From Lachnospiraceae bacterium (GTDB lineage Bacteria > Bacillota > Clostridia > Lachnospirales > Lachnospiraceae): 64,000 bases of DNA. Under the pieces are notes generated by a model. The model saw only the letters and a list, made by a program, of their open reading frames with translations, was not told where the DNA came from and did no database searches. The stretch is taken from positions 1 to 64,000 of the forward strand of contig JAEEXY010000003.1 of assembly GCA_016288005.1 (NCBI GenBank). Direction: 5' to 3'. Each line of letters starts with the position of its first letter. Position 1 is the first letter of the stretch. Both the position numbers and the translations under genes were made by a program. Shown one piece after another: positions 1 through 8,719 of this stretch.

Positions 1-1216
1 TCTGCTGATTGCCTCCGCTTAAAGACCCTACGGGTGTCTCGCGGCTCGCAGTCTTTATGTTCAAAACTTTTATGTATTCATCCGCAAATGCTTCGGATTC
101 GCTGCGGCTGATCGGCTTGAAGAATCCGTTCATGACCTGCAGCGCAAGTATTATATTCTCTCTTACACTGAGCTCGGCAATGATACCGTCGCGTTTTCTG
201 TCCTCCGCGAGATATCCGATGCCGTGCTTCATCGCGTCGATCGGACGCGTGATCTTTACCGGCTCGCCCTTGATCTTAATATTGCCGCCGGTAACCTTGT
301 CGGCGCCGAAAATGGCTCTGACGCTCTCGCTTCTGCCGGAGCCGAGCAGACCGGTAAATCCGTTGACCTCTCCCTTATGTATGCAGAAATCGAAAGGCAT
401 GGCGTCGCTGCTCGAGAGCCCCTCCGCCTCGTAGAATACCTCTTTGACGCTTTCGTTCTCCTCTTCGCTCTCTCCGAGAGCGCTCAGCTCGTCCAGTTCC
501 TTGCCTATCATCTTTGCGACCAGTTCGACCTGAGGCAGTTCCTCTGTCAGATATTCGCCGACCAGCTCACCGTTTCGCAGAACCGTGATCCTGTCGCTGA
601 CCTCATAAACCTGCTCAAGGAAATGAGTTACGAAGATAATGCCTACGCCCTGCTTTTTCAGGTCTCTCATCAGGTCGAAGAGCATGTTTACTTCTTTGTC
701 GTCGAGTGAAGATGTGGGCTCGTCCAGAATGAGCACCTTACATTTCATATCCACCGCGCGCGCGATCGCCACCATCTGCTGTACCGCGAGCGAGCAGCTT
801 CCGAGCTGCTGTGTGCTCCTCGCTGGGATGCCGAGGCTTGCGAGTATCTCGTCCGCGCGCTGCTCGTAATCCTTATGCTTTATCCACGCGCCGCTCTCCC
901 TGCCGATGAACATGTTCTCGGCAACGGTAAGGTTCGGGCAGAGCGTGATCTCCTGGTAAACAGTACTTATTCCTTTATTCTGCGCGTCCTGGGGCGAACG
1001 GATGCTGACGTTTTCCCCTTCGATGGAGATCACGCCGCCGTCCATCTGATAGACGCCCGTAAGTATCTTGATAAGAGTCGATTTTCCGGCTCCGTTTTCG
1101 CCCATCAGAGCATGGATCTCACCCTTTCTCAGGGTAAAATCGACATTGTGAAGCGCGAGAACTCCGGGGAATCGCTTCTCTATATGACGCATCTGCAGCA
1201 ATGTGTTTTCCTGCAT
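1..1216 (-). CDS. Sugar ABC transporter ATP-binding protein (MglA/YtfR type), partial
   Basis: This is the cytoplasmic ATPase of a ribose/galactose-class ABC importer and would energise uptake of the sugar caught by the lipoprotein gene just upstream. The start (ATG at 1216) follows a GAGGT ribosome-binding site. The first cassette has Walker A GENGAGKST near residue 37, a Q-loop YQE, and Walker B VLILDEPTSSLD. The second half keeps the degenerate loop LLGSGRSE and reaches a signature-like LSGGNQQ before the sequence runs off the window. Two fused cassettes of about 500 residues are usual in this family, so about the last fifth is missing, and permease genes are expected beyond the left edge. 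A terminator-like hairpin separates it from the binding-protein gene. The family is clear; the exact sugar is not. Confidence 0.93.
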   Translation of the reverse strand, partial: MQENTLLQMRHIEKRFPGVLALHNVDFTLRKGEIHALMGENGAGKSTLIKILTGVYQMDGGVISIEGENVSIRSPQDAQNKGISTVYQEITLCPNLTVAENMFIGRESGAWIKHKDYEQRADEILASLGIPARSTQQLGSCSLAVQQMVAIARAVDMKCKVLILDEPTSSLDDKEVNMLFDLMRDLKKQGVGIIFVTHFLEQVYEVSDRITVLRNGELVGEYLTEELPQVELVAKMIGKELDELSALGESEEENESVKEVFYEAEGLSSSDAMPFDFCIHKGEVNGFTGLLGSGRSESVRAIFGADKVTGGNIKIKGEPVKITRPIDAMKHGIGYLAEDRKRDGIIAELSVRENIILALQVMNGFFKPISRSESEAFADEYIKVLNIKTASRETPVGSLSGGNQQ

Positions 1217-1255
1217 TTTTGAAACCTCACTTGTCTCCTTGATTCCTTACTTTTT

Positions 1256-1292
1256 CAAAAACGGCGCAGCCTGAATTGCCCAGCTGCGCCGT
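1256..1292 (-). terminator. Intra-operon terminator/attenuator between binding protein and ATPase
   Basis: A perfect 10-bp stem (1261-1270 with 1283-1292, ACGGCGCAGC and its complement) with a 12-nt loop is followed on the minus strand by a run of five T. It lies after the binding-protein stop codon and before the ATPase gene. Such partial terminators commonly let the binding protein be made in excess over the membrane components. Partial read-through is an inference. Confidence 0.8.
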
Positions 1293-1318
1293 CATAGATC
1301 ATTCGTTTAATGCTTTGA

Positions 1319-2275
1319 TCATTCGCCGAGACCGTAAGTGTCGATATCGCTCTGAGTAAGCTTTGTTGCGTCAAAGCCCTTCTCCTCGTTGATGATCTTC
1401 TTTGACGAAGGAGCCTTTCCGCTCTTGATCAGATCGCTGATGATCTGAGCCTGGAAAGGTGAGCACTGTCCGTCATAGTTCCACTTGCCTGCGAGCAGTT
1501 CTCTTAATGCCCACTTATTGCAGTCGAAGCCCATAACGATAACCTTGCCGTCAACACCGTGGGTGATACCGTTCTCATCAAGAGCCGCAACGGCACCCTT
1601 TGCCATACCGTCGTTCTCTGCGTAGATAACGTTGAAATCTTCACCGCTGTTGATAACGGACTCAACGATCTTCTTAGCTTCTGCCTCATCCCATGTAGCT
1701 GTCTGCTGAACAACCTTTGTCATCTTGCCCGAAGCAAACTGAGCGTCAAGAGCACCTGTACGTCCGATCTGTGCGTCGGAACCCATAGCTCCCTGGATGT
1801 GGATAACCTTGTACTCGGGAAGGTTCTGGCTGAGCAGCCAGTTAACAGCTGTCTCGCCTTCCTTAGCCATGTCTGAAACAACCGCTGCCTCATAGAGGTC
1901 TTCGCTTACATCGATCATACGGTCGAATAAATAAACCTTGATGCCGGCTTCCTTAGCCTTTTTGAGAACTGCATCCCATCCTGTAGTCTCGGCTGCGGAA
2001 ATAAGCAGATAATCAACGCCCTCTGTGATGAAGCCCTGAGCAGCCTGAAGCTGATCGTCGTTCTTGATGCTGTAGTAGGTCTTCAGATCATAGCCGTTTT
2101 CCTTTGAGAAAACTGCTTCCATGTCCTTAACGTTAGCCTCGCGGTAACCGGACTCCGAAGGGGGGTTGTTAACAACACCGACCTTGATGTTTCCCGACTT
2201 CTTTGAGCATGCGCTCATCGAAAATGCCAGGATAAGAACCAAAACGATTGACAGAACCTTTGAAATTTTCCTCAT
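1319..2275 (-). CDS. Sugar-binding lipoprotein of ABC transporter (YtfQ-like)
   Basis: A type-1 periplasmic-binding-protein-fold lipoprotein that would capture a sugar outside the membrane and hand it to the transporter whose ATPase gene follows. The first 23 residues are a lipoprotein signal ending in the lipobox SMSAC. The mature part shows YtfQ-like blocks: SGYREANVKDME, a DQLQAAQGFI helix, ETTGWDAVLKKAKEAGI and YLFDRMID. YtfQ binds galactofuranose in Escherichia coli, so a furanose sugar is plausible but not proven. It is 318 aa, usual for the family, with ribosome-binding site AAGGAGGAG. It follows the YesN regulator gene (148 bp gap) and is probably the main target of that two-component system. 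Confidence 0.9.
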   Translation of the reverse strand: MRKISKVLSIVLVLILAFSMSACSKKSGNIKVGVVNNPPSESGYREANVKDMEAVFSKENGYDLKTYYSIKNDDQLQAAQGFITEGVDYLLISAAETTGWDAVLKKAKEAGIKVYLFDRMIDVSEDLYEAAVVSDMAKEGETAVNWLLSQNLPEYKVIHIQGAMGSDAQIGRTGALDAQFASGKMTKVVQQTATWDEAEAKKIVESVINSGEDFNVIYAENDGMAKGAVAALDENGITHGVDGKVIVMGFDCNKWALRELLAGKWNYDGQCSPFQAQIISDLIKSGKAPSSKKIINEEKGFDATKLTQSDIDTYGLGE

Positions 2276-2423
2276 TACATTCTCCTCCTTAAAAATTACG
2301 GCATTTCGCCGTCTGAGAAAAGGATATCCGATTTATCGGAGGAGGTAAATCAATGTTCGTTTCGTCTTGGTTGAATTTAATCTCGGATTATCTCACGTTT
2401 TCGAAAAAAAGTTGAATATTGTT

Positions 2424-3680
2424 TTACTCGGGTTGGTTTTGATACTGCGTGCGATATTCCGAGGGTGTCATACCGATATTTTTCTTGAATATATAACTGA
2501 AATAATGCGCGTCGTTATAGCCGGCCTCACGCGCGATCTGCGAGGTCTTGAAGTTCGTCTGGCGCAGCAGCTCCTTCGCTTTGTTCAGCCTCAGATAGAT
2601 CAGATACTCGGTAAAGGTCTGCCCGTTCTGCTGGGAAAAAACCGTGGAAAAGCGGCTGTTGCTCATATTCACGGCCTTTGCGACATCCTGCAGCATCAGG
2701 TTCGGATCGTTGAAATGCTGCGCCATATAGAGCTTTGCATCGCTGATCACGGAAGGAGTCCTGCGGTCGTCCGCCGGCTCGCCCATCTCGCGCACGCCGA
2801 GGATTATCGCTTTTTCGTCGGTGCGCTCCGCGAGCAGATGACGGATATGTCTGGCCGCCCTGAAGCTGTTGTATATCCTGGCAGGTTCGTCAACGATATC
2901 GCCGATACCCACACGAATGCCGGTACAGCCGCAGCGTTCGAGCTCCCGTACCAGAGACGAGGCAAAAGCATAGGCCCTCTCTTCCGCGTCCTCAGCCGTA
3001 TCGCCGAGCACGAGCAGTCTGGTCCCCGTCCTGCCCGGAGATGACAGAACTATGCCGCCGCTGCTGTCCGCAAGCGACGCCGCAGCCTCCTGTCCCTCTC
3101 CCGTAGGGTTAAATGCCGCATCGGTCACCGCATAGTATTTCGCGGGAACGGGACTCCCCATGACCGCCAGTTGCTTCAGTACATTGCCCGCGTCCTCTTC
3201 CGCCGCCTCATCGGAAAACAGCGATCCTATCAGTTTCTCCTTGAGGAATCTGCCGTCGCTTTCCATGCGGGCGCGCAGGCTCGCCGCGTGCTCGAAGGTT
3301 TTTCGCTCCTCCGCCAGCTGGGCGCTCACCTTGTCCAGTACGGCACGAAGCTCGCCTGCATTGATGGGTTTCAGCATATACTCCCTGACGCCCAGCTGAA
3401 TGCACTGTCTCGCGTACTCAAACTCATCGTAACCGCTCAGGACTATGATCCCTATCCAGGGCATCTGCGCGCGCAGCGTCCTGCACAGCTCGATGCCGTC
3501 CATGAACGGCATTTTGATATCGGTGATCACGATGTCCGGGTTTGTGTCCCTGATCATCGGAAGCGCCATTTCCCCGTCGGGCGCCTCGCCGACCAGCGTA
3601 TACGGAGTCTCATCCCACGGGAAAGACTCCCTGATGCCCTCCCTTACGACTATCTCGTCATCAGCCAGAAACACTTTCAT
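2424..3680 (-). CDS. YesN-type response regulator (receiver + AraC HTH)
   Basis: DNA-binding response regulator of a carbohydrate-sensing two-component pair. The receiver domain occupies residues 1-125, with the acidic pair DD at 7-8, the phospho-acceptor Asp54 in VITDIKMP, and a conserved Lys in MLKPIN. A variable linker of about 190 residues follows, then a C-terminal AraC/XylS double helix-turn-helix (about 310-415) ending in FSYIFKKNIGMTPSEYR. At 418 aa it fits the short YesN form. It overlaps the kinase gene by 20 bp, so the two are translationally coupled. It probably activates the downstream sugar-binding protein and transporter genes. Confidence 0.94.
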   Translation of the reverse strand: MKVFLADDEIVVREGIRESFPWDETPYTLVGEAPDGEMALPMIRDTNPDIVITDIKMPFMDGIELCRTLRAQMPWIGIIVLSGYDEFEYARQCIQLGVREYMLKPINAGELRAVLDKVSAQLAEERKTFEHAASLRARMESDGRFLKEKLIGSLFSDEAAEEDAGNVLKQLAVMGSPVPAKYYAVTDAAFNPTGEGQEAAASLADSSGGIVLSSPGRTGTRLLVLGDTAEDAEERAYAFASSLVRELERCGCTGIRVGIGDIVDEPARIYNSFRAARHIRHLLAERTDEKAIILGVREMGEPADDRRTPSVISDAKLYMAQHFNDPNLMLQDVAKAVNMSNSRFSTVFSQQNGQTFTEYLIYLRLNKAKELLRQTNFKTSQIAREAGYNDAHYFSYIFKKNIGMTPSEYRTQYQNQPE

Positions 3681-5142
3681 TGTCGGAAATCTCCTCTCTC
3701 GTACGGCACGGCACCTTAAAGCTTACCTCGGTACCGTCGGCGCCGCTTTCGATCTTCAGGCCGTCAGCCTGGTTATAATAAAGACGTATCCTTAAATTGA
3801 CATTGACCAGTCCGAAACCGCCCGAACCCTCGCTGACCGTGGGCCGGCCCTGCTTCATCCTCTCGCTGAGCGCCTTAAGCTGCTCCGCGGTCATGCCCGA
3901 GCCCGTATCGCGGACGCTGAAAATGAGGAATCCGTCCTCCAGCCTTCCCGAAACGCTGATCGTTCCGCCGCCCCTCTTGATCTTGATGCCGTGGTAGAGC
4001 GCGTTCTCCACGAGCGGCTGCAGCAGGAGCTTAAGTATATAATAATCGCCTATCTCATCGGGTATGTCGATCTCGTAATGCATGATATCGCGGTATCTGG
4101 TCTGCTGGATCTTAAGATAGCCTTCGATATGCTTCTTTTCCTGGCTGATCGGTATCCAGTCTGCGCCCGACGAAAGGCTTATCCTGAAGAAATCGGAGAG
4201 CGCGCTGGTCAGGTGGATTACCTCGTCCTTTTCGCCGGCTTCGGCCTTCCAGACGATCGCGTCGAGCGTATTGTACAGGAAATGAGGGTTGATCTGCGCC
4301 TGCAGTGTCCTCAGCTCCGCCTTTCGCAGGTTTCTGCCGTCGCGCAGGCTCTGCTCCATCATATTTTCCAGATGGTCTGCCATCGTATTGACCTGCATGG
4401 TCAGGTTCCTCAGCTCCGAAACATCGGTGTCCGGAAGCCTCGCGTCGAGTGTTCCCTTCGCCAGCTGCGCCGCAACCTCCTCCAGCCTCTCGATCGGCTG
4501 GCGCACGGAATCCGCCGTAGCCTTAACCGTGCGGTTTCTGAAGAGCAGCGCGATGAAAACGATTATCACCTCCGCCGCAGCGGTAAGTATGATGACCAGC
4601 CTCAGGCTCAGACTCATCTGCGCGGTCGAATGTATCTCCTGCGCGATATAATCGTTCAGCATGCTGTCAACGAGAGATGCCACGCCTCTTATCTCGCCGA
4701 GGACCTCCTCGTTGCGCACAACGGGGACCTCACGGTCTATGTTGTCCCGTATACGGTCGACATAGTTCTCGAGCGTCTGCATCGTGCGGCTCGCGATGAT
4801 AAGCGACAGTCTGTTTTCCGATCCGGTCTGTTCGGTGATCGTCTCGATCGTCAGATCCACGTCATGGATCTTGTTATATATGCCGCTTTCCGGAAAGGAC
4901 TCACGTCCGCTGACTATGTTCCAGGCCGCACCGGGAATGTCCTCGATAACGGCGGTCTTCAGGTCCGCGATAGTCTCGGTTCGCGCGATGGCGCTGTGAT
5001 ATTTCCAGGCATAAAAAAGCATAAGGACCAGACTGATGATGATCGGAAATACCAGCATCAGCACCAGCTTGTGGCTCAGGTCGTTGATCCGCCCGAGTAT
5101 GCTCTTTTCTTTTTTGATCTTTCCCGTCATCTCCAAACTCAT
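3661..5142 (-). CDS. YesM-type sensor histidine kinase
   Basis: Membrane sensor kinase partnered with the YesN-like regulator. A membrane segment at about residues 29-47 and a second at about 180-200 bracket an extracellular sensor of roughly 130 residues; a HAMP linker follows (RQPIERLEEVAAQLAKG). The catalytic half is the LytS/YesM type: the phospho-acceptor His in QINPHFLYN, the N-box LQPLVENALYHG, and the G-box DTGSGM. The preceding binding-protein gene ends 4 bp upstream. That arrangement suggests the kinase senses sugar through the lipoprotein rather than directly; this is an inference from context. Confidence 0.94.
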   Translation of the reverse strand: MSLEMTGKIKKEKSILGRINDLSHKLVLMLVFPIIISLVLMLFYAWKYHSAIARTETIADLKTAVIEDIPGAAWNIVSGRESFPESGIYNKIHDVDLTIETITEQTGSENRLSLIIASRTMQTLENYVDRIRDNIDREVPVVRNEEVLGEIRGVASLVDSMLNDYIAQEIHSTAQMSLSLRLVIILTAAAEVIIVFIALLFRNRTVKATADSVRQPIERLEEVAAQLAKGTLDARLPDTDVSELRNLTMQVNTMADHLENMMEQSLRDGRNLRKAELRTLQAQINPHFLYNTLDAIVWKAEAGEKDEVIHLTSALSDFFRISLSSGADWIPISQEKKHIEGYLKIQQTRYRDIMHYEIDIPDEIGDYYILKLLLQPLVENALYHGIKIKRGGGTISVSGRLEDGFLIFSVRDTGSGMTAEQLKALSERMKQGRPTVSEGSGGFGLVNVNLRIRLYYNQADGLKIESGADGTEVSFKVPCRTREEISDNESVSG

Positions 5143-5146
5143 AGGC

Positions 5147-6121
5147 TCAATACCCTCTGGGCGCGAGCGTCGTCAGATCCTGCTCGTCGCTGAACACCTG
5201 CTCCTCGGGGTGGATCACCGCATCCACCTTTTCCCCGGCTTTCAGCATGAAAACCGTCTCCATAAGCGCCTTTCCGAGCTTGGGCGTACACTCCACCACG
5301 CAGTTGATCCTGCCCTCTTTGAGCACATCGATGGCCTCCTGCCCGCCGTCTATCGATATGATGATCATGTCCTTTCCCGGCACATAGCCCGCCTTCTCGA
5401 TCTCGGGCAGCGCGCCGAGCGTCATCTCGTCATTGTGGCTGAAAACCACGTCTATCGTGTCGGAATAGGTCCTGAGCAGATACCTCATGCACTCCGCTCC
5501 GCGGCTCTTTAAGAAATCCCCGTCGATGCTCTCGAGTATGTTCATCCTGCCGTCGGCCGCTATCGTATCGTAAAAACCGGCCTGACGCTGCCTCATCGGC
5601 GTGGAATTCTCAGTGCCCGTGATCTCCACGATATTTACCTGCTCGAGTCCGAGCGCGTCGGCCTTGCGGATAAGGTACTCGGCCGCCATCACGCCCTCAC
5701 GGTAGAAATCAGCACCTATAAGGCAGGTCGTCAGATCCACCTTCTCAGTGCTTATGTCGCGGTCGACAAGTATCACAGGTATGCCCGCGTCTTTGGCCTC
5801 AAGGAGCACGTTGTCCCAGCCCTCCTCGACGATGGGCGAAAATGCGATAACATCCACCTTATAGGCGATAAACCGCCTGATCGCGTCGATCTGGTTCTCC
5901 TGCTTCTGGTTTGCGTTCTCGAGCATCAGGCTGACCCCGTAGCGATCCGCCTGTTCCTCTATGTCTTTGGTATTTCCTATGCGCCACGCGCTCTCCGAAC
6001 CGAGCTGGCTGAACCCAAGCAAAACCTTCGGTTCGGTCGGCTCATCGACGGTCTTCGAACAGCTCACCGACATGGCCACGAGCAGAATACATACTGCTCC
6101 CGCAATAAGTCTTTTCAACAT
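5147..6121 (-). CDS. YtfQ-like sugar-binding lipoprotein, probable co-sensor of the kinase
   Basis: A second type-1 binding protein (324 aa), first gene of the operon with the YesM/YesN pair. The signal peptide ends in a lipobox-like MSVSC. The mature sequence is very close to YtfQ: GFSQLGSESAWR, ANQKQENQIDAIR, DVIAFSPIVEEGWD, and a ligand-site VDRDI. It lacks its own transporter genes and is tied to the kinase, so a role as periplasmic sensor partner is more likely than bulk uptake; shared use with the downstream transporter is possible. Family assignment is firm, role inferred. Confidence 0.88.
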   Translation of the reverse strand: MLKRLIAGAVCILLVAMSVSCSKTVDEPTEPKVLLGFSQLGSESAWRIGNTKDIEEQADRYGVSLMLENANQKQENQIDAIRRFIAYKVDVIAFSPIVEEGWDNVLLEAKDAGIPVILVDRDISTEKVDLTTCLIGADFYREGVMAAEYLIRKADALGLEQVNIVEITGTENSTPMRQRQAGFYDTIAADGRMNILESIDGDFLKSRGAECMRYLLRTYSDTIDVVFSHNDEMTLGALPEIEKAGYVPGKDMIIISIDGGQEAIDVLKEGRINCVVECTPKLGKALMETVFMLKAGEKVDAVIHPEEQVFSDEQDLTTLAPRGY

Positions 6122-6174
6122 TTTGTAATCCCCGTTTCCCCCGTAAATGCCGAGCGTGATACCGCTCTTATCCC

Positions 6175-6204
6175 ATTGTAACCCACAGATTCGCCAAAAT
6201 ACAA
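6175..6204 (-). promoter_or_regulatory. Candidate sigma-A promoter of the sugar-sensing operon
   Basis: On the minus strand, TTGTAT (6199-6204) and TACAAT (6175-6180) are separated by 18 bp, about 54 bp upstream of the binding-protein start at 6121. Fit to consensus is moderate. Confidence 0.5.
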
Positions 6205-6210
6205 CACAAA

Positions 6211-6242
6211 AAGCAAAGAGAGCGAAGGTTTTCTCCGCTCTC
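6211..6242 (-). terminator. Rho-independent terminator after the EAL gene
   Basis: Inverted repeat GAGAGCG (6218-6224) with CGCTCTC (6236-6242), followed on the minus strand by TTTGCTTTTT. It ends the GGDEF-EAL transcript and separates it from the sugar-sensing operon. Confidence 0.7.
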
Positions 6243-6250
6243 CCAAATAC

Positions 6251-8065
6251 TTACAGTTCAAATGCATCTGACAAACCGCTCTCGGCCCAGCGCTTCTCCA
6301 GTTCTTTCCTCTCGGAGTTGCTCTCCCAGTTGGGGATCGGTATGCCTATGTTAAGCCGCTCGAATATCGTATCGAGGCCCTCGGGCTTGTGGTACATGTA
6401 TCCCTGCGCGAGCTCACATCCTATATCTATCAGGAACTGTTTCTGCTCCTCCGTCTCCATGCCTTCGCAAAGCGTATGTATGCCGAGCTTCTTTGCCGCT
6501 GCGACCATTGCCTTTAATATGATCCTGTTCGCTCCGTTATGCGCGTCAAGATTCCTCAGCAGGTCCATGTCAAACTTGATCAGATCGATGTCAAAGCTGC
6601 TGAATACGTTAAGCGAAGAGTATCCGCTGCCGAAATCGTCCACCCAAAGCTGAAATCCGCTCTTTTTGATCGCGGCGAGCTGCTCGTGGAACCTGTCCGT
6701 GGCGCTCACGAGTCCCTGCTCGGTGATCTCGATCATGAAATAGCTCTTGTCGATGCCGTAATCCTCGATATGATACTTTTTAATGATGCGTTCGAGCTCG
6801 GCCGCAACCTCGATATAGTCGAAGTCCTGCCTCGAAAAATTGACCGATACCGGAAGCATCGGAAGTCCCGCACGATGACGCAGCTCCAGCTCCCTGCATA
6901 CCTGCTCGAACATGTAGAGATCGAGTTCGTGCATCAGATGGTATTTTTCAAGTGCCGGGATGAATTCATCGGGAGGTATCATGCCCTTAACGGGATCCTT
7001 CCATCTCGCCAGCGCCTCAAAGCCCATGCCGTTGCCCGTTTCCAGCCTCAGGAAGCACTGGTAATAAACCTTTATCCAGCCGTTGTTCATGGCCTTATAG
7101 AAGTTTTCGACCACATATCTGTCATGGCGGAAGCGTGTATCGTCGTCTTCCACGTAAAATTTGTATACGGTGTTCAGATCGTCGCTGATCAGCTTATTGG
7201 CACGGATTGCGTGATCGACGGCCGCAGCGGTGCTCGTAAAACCGTCTCCGACGCAGATGCCCGCATGGATACCCGTCGTGATGCCGAACGCATCGGCCTT
7301 GATCCGGTCGTTGATCCGGTTAAGCTTTGTTCCGAGTTCGTCCCTGTCCGTAAACTTATCTATAACTACAAAGTGATCGTCTGCCGCGCGCACCACCAGT
7401 CCCTGTCCGAACTCATCGGAAAGTACCCTCGCGACCAGCAGGAGCAGCTGGTCACCGCGCTTAAAGCCGTACTGGTTATTATAGAACTGCATCGAGTCGA
7501 CATCGAAGTACATTACGACAGGCTCCGTTCCGCCGATCCTTATCTCGCGTACCCTGTCCTCCGAGCATTTGTTCAGATAGTTCAGATTGGGCAGTCCCGT
7601 CAGCAGATCGGTATAGAATTCGTCGCGGAGGAAAAGATTGTATCTGGTAACGAGGTCAGAGACATATTCCTCATGACATGACATGTCGGCATAAGCCACC
7701 ACCGCCACTTCATTGCCGTCCGGAAGCTGCTGCCAGTATCCTACCGCATGGATCATGCGGTAATCGGATTCAATGCCCTTTCTGCTCCTGAACATGACAT
7801 CATACTGACCATGCTTTTTCAGGAATTCCCCTTCGACGACCTTGATCTTTGAGATATCGTCGGGATGGATTTTTTCGAAGAATCCCCCGGCCGACCGGGA
7901 TCCGAAATACTGTCTGGCCTTCTCGCGGTCCAGACCGTGAAATGCCAGAAGACCGTCGGACATAAGAACAGGCATGAGTGCCCCGTTATCGTCCATGGTG
8001 ATCATGAGCAGTGGAACTGCCGAGCTCTCGTATATTTTTCTGATTTCCTGCGGGATTGTTATCAT
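6251..8065 (-). CDS. PAS-GGDEF(degenerate)-EAL cyclic-di-GMP phosphodiesterase
   Basis: A 604-aa soluble cyclic-di-GMP enzyme. Residues 1-130 look like a PAS-type sensor. Residues 150-310 are a GGDEF domain whose active-site motif is replaced by AADDH (227-231), so cyclase activity is not expected; it may bind GTP as a regulator. Residues about 320-580 form an EAL domain with its catalytic residues present: EALAR (Glu350), the metal-binding Asn in SVNFS, EITEQ, DDFGSG, the Lys in IKFD, and EGMET. It should therefore hydrolyse cyclic-di-GMP to pGpG. No membrane segments are seen. It is monocistronic, with its own terminator. Confidence 0.92.
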   Translation of the reverse strand: MITIPQEIRKIYESSAVPLLMITMDDNGALMPVLMSDGLLAFHGLDREKARQYFGSRSAGGFFEKIHPDDISKIKVVEGEFLKKHGQYDVMFRSRKGIESDYRMIHAVGYWQQLPDGNEVAVVAYADMSCHEEYVSDLVTRYNLFLRDEFYTDLLTGLPNLNYLNKCSEDRVREIRIGGTEPVVMYFDVDSMQFYNNQYGFKRGDQLLLLVARVLSDEFGQGLVVRAADDHFVVIDKFTDRDELGTKLNRINDRIKADAFGITTGIHAGICVGDGFTSTAAAVDHAIRANKLISDDLNTVYKFYVEDDDTRFRHDRYVVENFYKAMNNGWIKVYYQCFLRLETGNGMGFEALARWKDPVKGMIPPDEFIPALEKYHLMHELDLYMFEQVCRELELRHRAGLPMLPVSVNFSRQDFDYIEVAAELERIIKKYHIEDYGIDKSYFMIEITEQGLVSATDRFHEQLAAIKKSGFQLWVDDFGSGYSSLNVFSSFDIDLIKFDMDLLRNLDAHNGANRIILKAMVAAAKKLGIHTLCEGMETEEQKQFLIDIGCELAQGYMYHKPEGLDTIFERLNIGIPIPNWESNSERKELEKRWAESGLSDAFEL

Positions 8066-8237
8066 GTTTACTCCTTTTGTGAAAACAGCAGAGTATAGTG
8101 CTTGATTTTATATTATCACACACTAGCAGGAAAAGATAGGACTAATATTGGTTTTTATTTGTATTTTCTTGCAACATATATCAATTTTATTTTTTGACAG
8201 AAAAAATATTATTTTTTAAAAAATTTCAAAAAAAGTA

Positions 8238-8266
8238 TAGACAAGTGAAGGTAAATTACTCATAAT
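8238..8266 (+). promoter_or_regulatory. Sigma-A promoter of the 98-aa gene
   Basis: TAGACA (8238-8243) and CATAAT (8261-8266) with a 17-bp spacer in very A+T-rich DNA, giving a leader of about 50 nt before the TTG start at 8322. Confidence 0.65.
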
Positions 8267-8321
8267 ATTCTTATAAGAGTTAAATTCTCTTTAAATTTTT
8301 CCCCGAACGGAGGACACGCTC

Positions 8322-8618
8322 TTGGGAAATCAGGTGTATTCCAGAAACGAATATATCATCATCAAGATGAACCGAGGCTTCATCGTCATCAACAAAAGGA
8401 AGCCCTTCGCCGAAGGGCACACGCACATCAAAACCTTTAAGACAGCCAAATATCTTGTAGACCTGGCCATACATAACAGTATGCCTTACAATCTGTCTCT
8501 CTATTTGCTGACTTCGCTGACGAGGATAAGTGAAAACGAGACGTACAAACGAAAGATCTTCGATCTGATCGCAAACAAGAGAAACAGGGGTCTGCGAAGA
8601 TATCGAAGATCTGCATGA
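8322..8618 (+). CDS. Conserved-looking 98-aa protein of unknown function
   Basis: I do not recognise this gene. It is basic and soluble, with no signal peptide or membrane helix, and begins MGNQVYSRNEYIIIKMNRGF. Support for it being real: a TTG start 8 nt after the ribosome-binding site GGAGGA (8309-8313 region), a good promoter 50 nt upstream, and a clear terminator downstream (8685-8710). The opposite strand is also open for 117 codons but lacks these signals. It sits between two cyclic-di-GMP phosphodiesterase genes, so a link to that signalling is possible but unproven. Confidence 0.65.
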   Translation: MGNQVYSRNEYIIIKMNRGFIVINKRKPFAEGHTHIKTFKTAKYLVDLAIHNSMPYNLSLYLLTSLTRISENETYKRKIFDLIANKRNRGLRRYRRSA

Positions 8619-8684
8619 TCTGAAAAAACTCAATATTCTGTTTTTTGCCCGAAGTATCCTTCGTGGGGGTACTTTCGCTCTCTA

Positions 8685-8710
8685 AAAGCCGCCCGGGGCT
8701 TTATTTTTTT
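8685..8710 (+). terminator. Rho-independent terminator of the 98-aa gene
   Basis: Stem AAAGCC/GGCTTT (8685-8690 with 8697-8702) and G+C-rich loop, followed by A and seven T. Confidence 0.75.
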
Positions 8711-8719
8711 GCCGAAATA

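Noticed and set aside
3991-5193. Plus-strand open frame of 400 codons
   Set aside because: Antisense shadow of the YesM kinase gene; no motif, and the opposite frame carries all kinase motifs.
8280-8633. Minus-strand open frame of 117 codons opposite the 98-aa gene
   Set aside because: No ribosome-binding site or promoter, while the plus-strand reading has promoter, ribosome-binding site and terminator in order.
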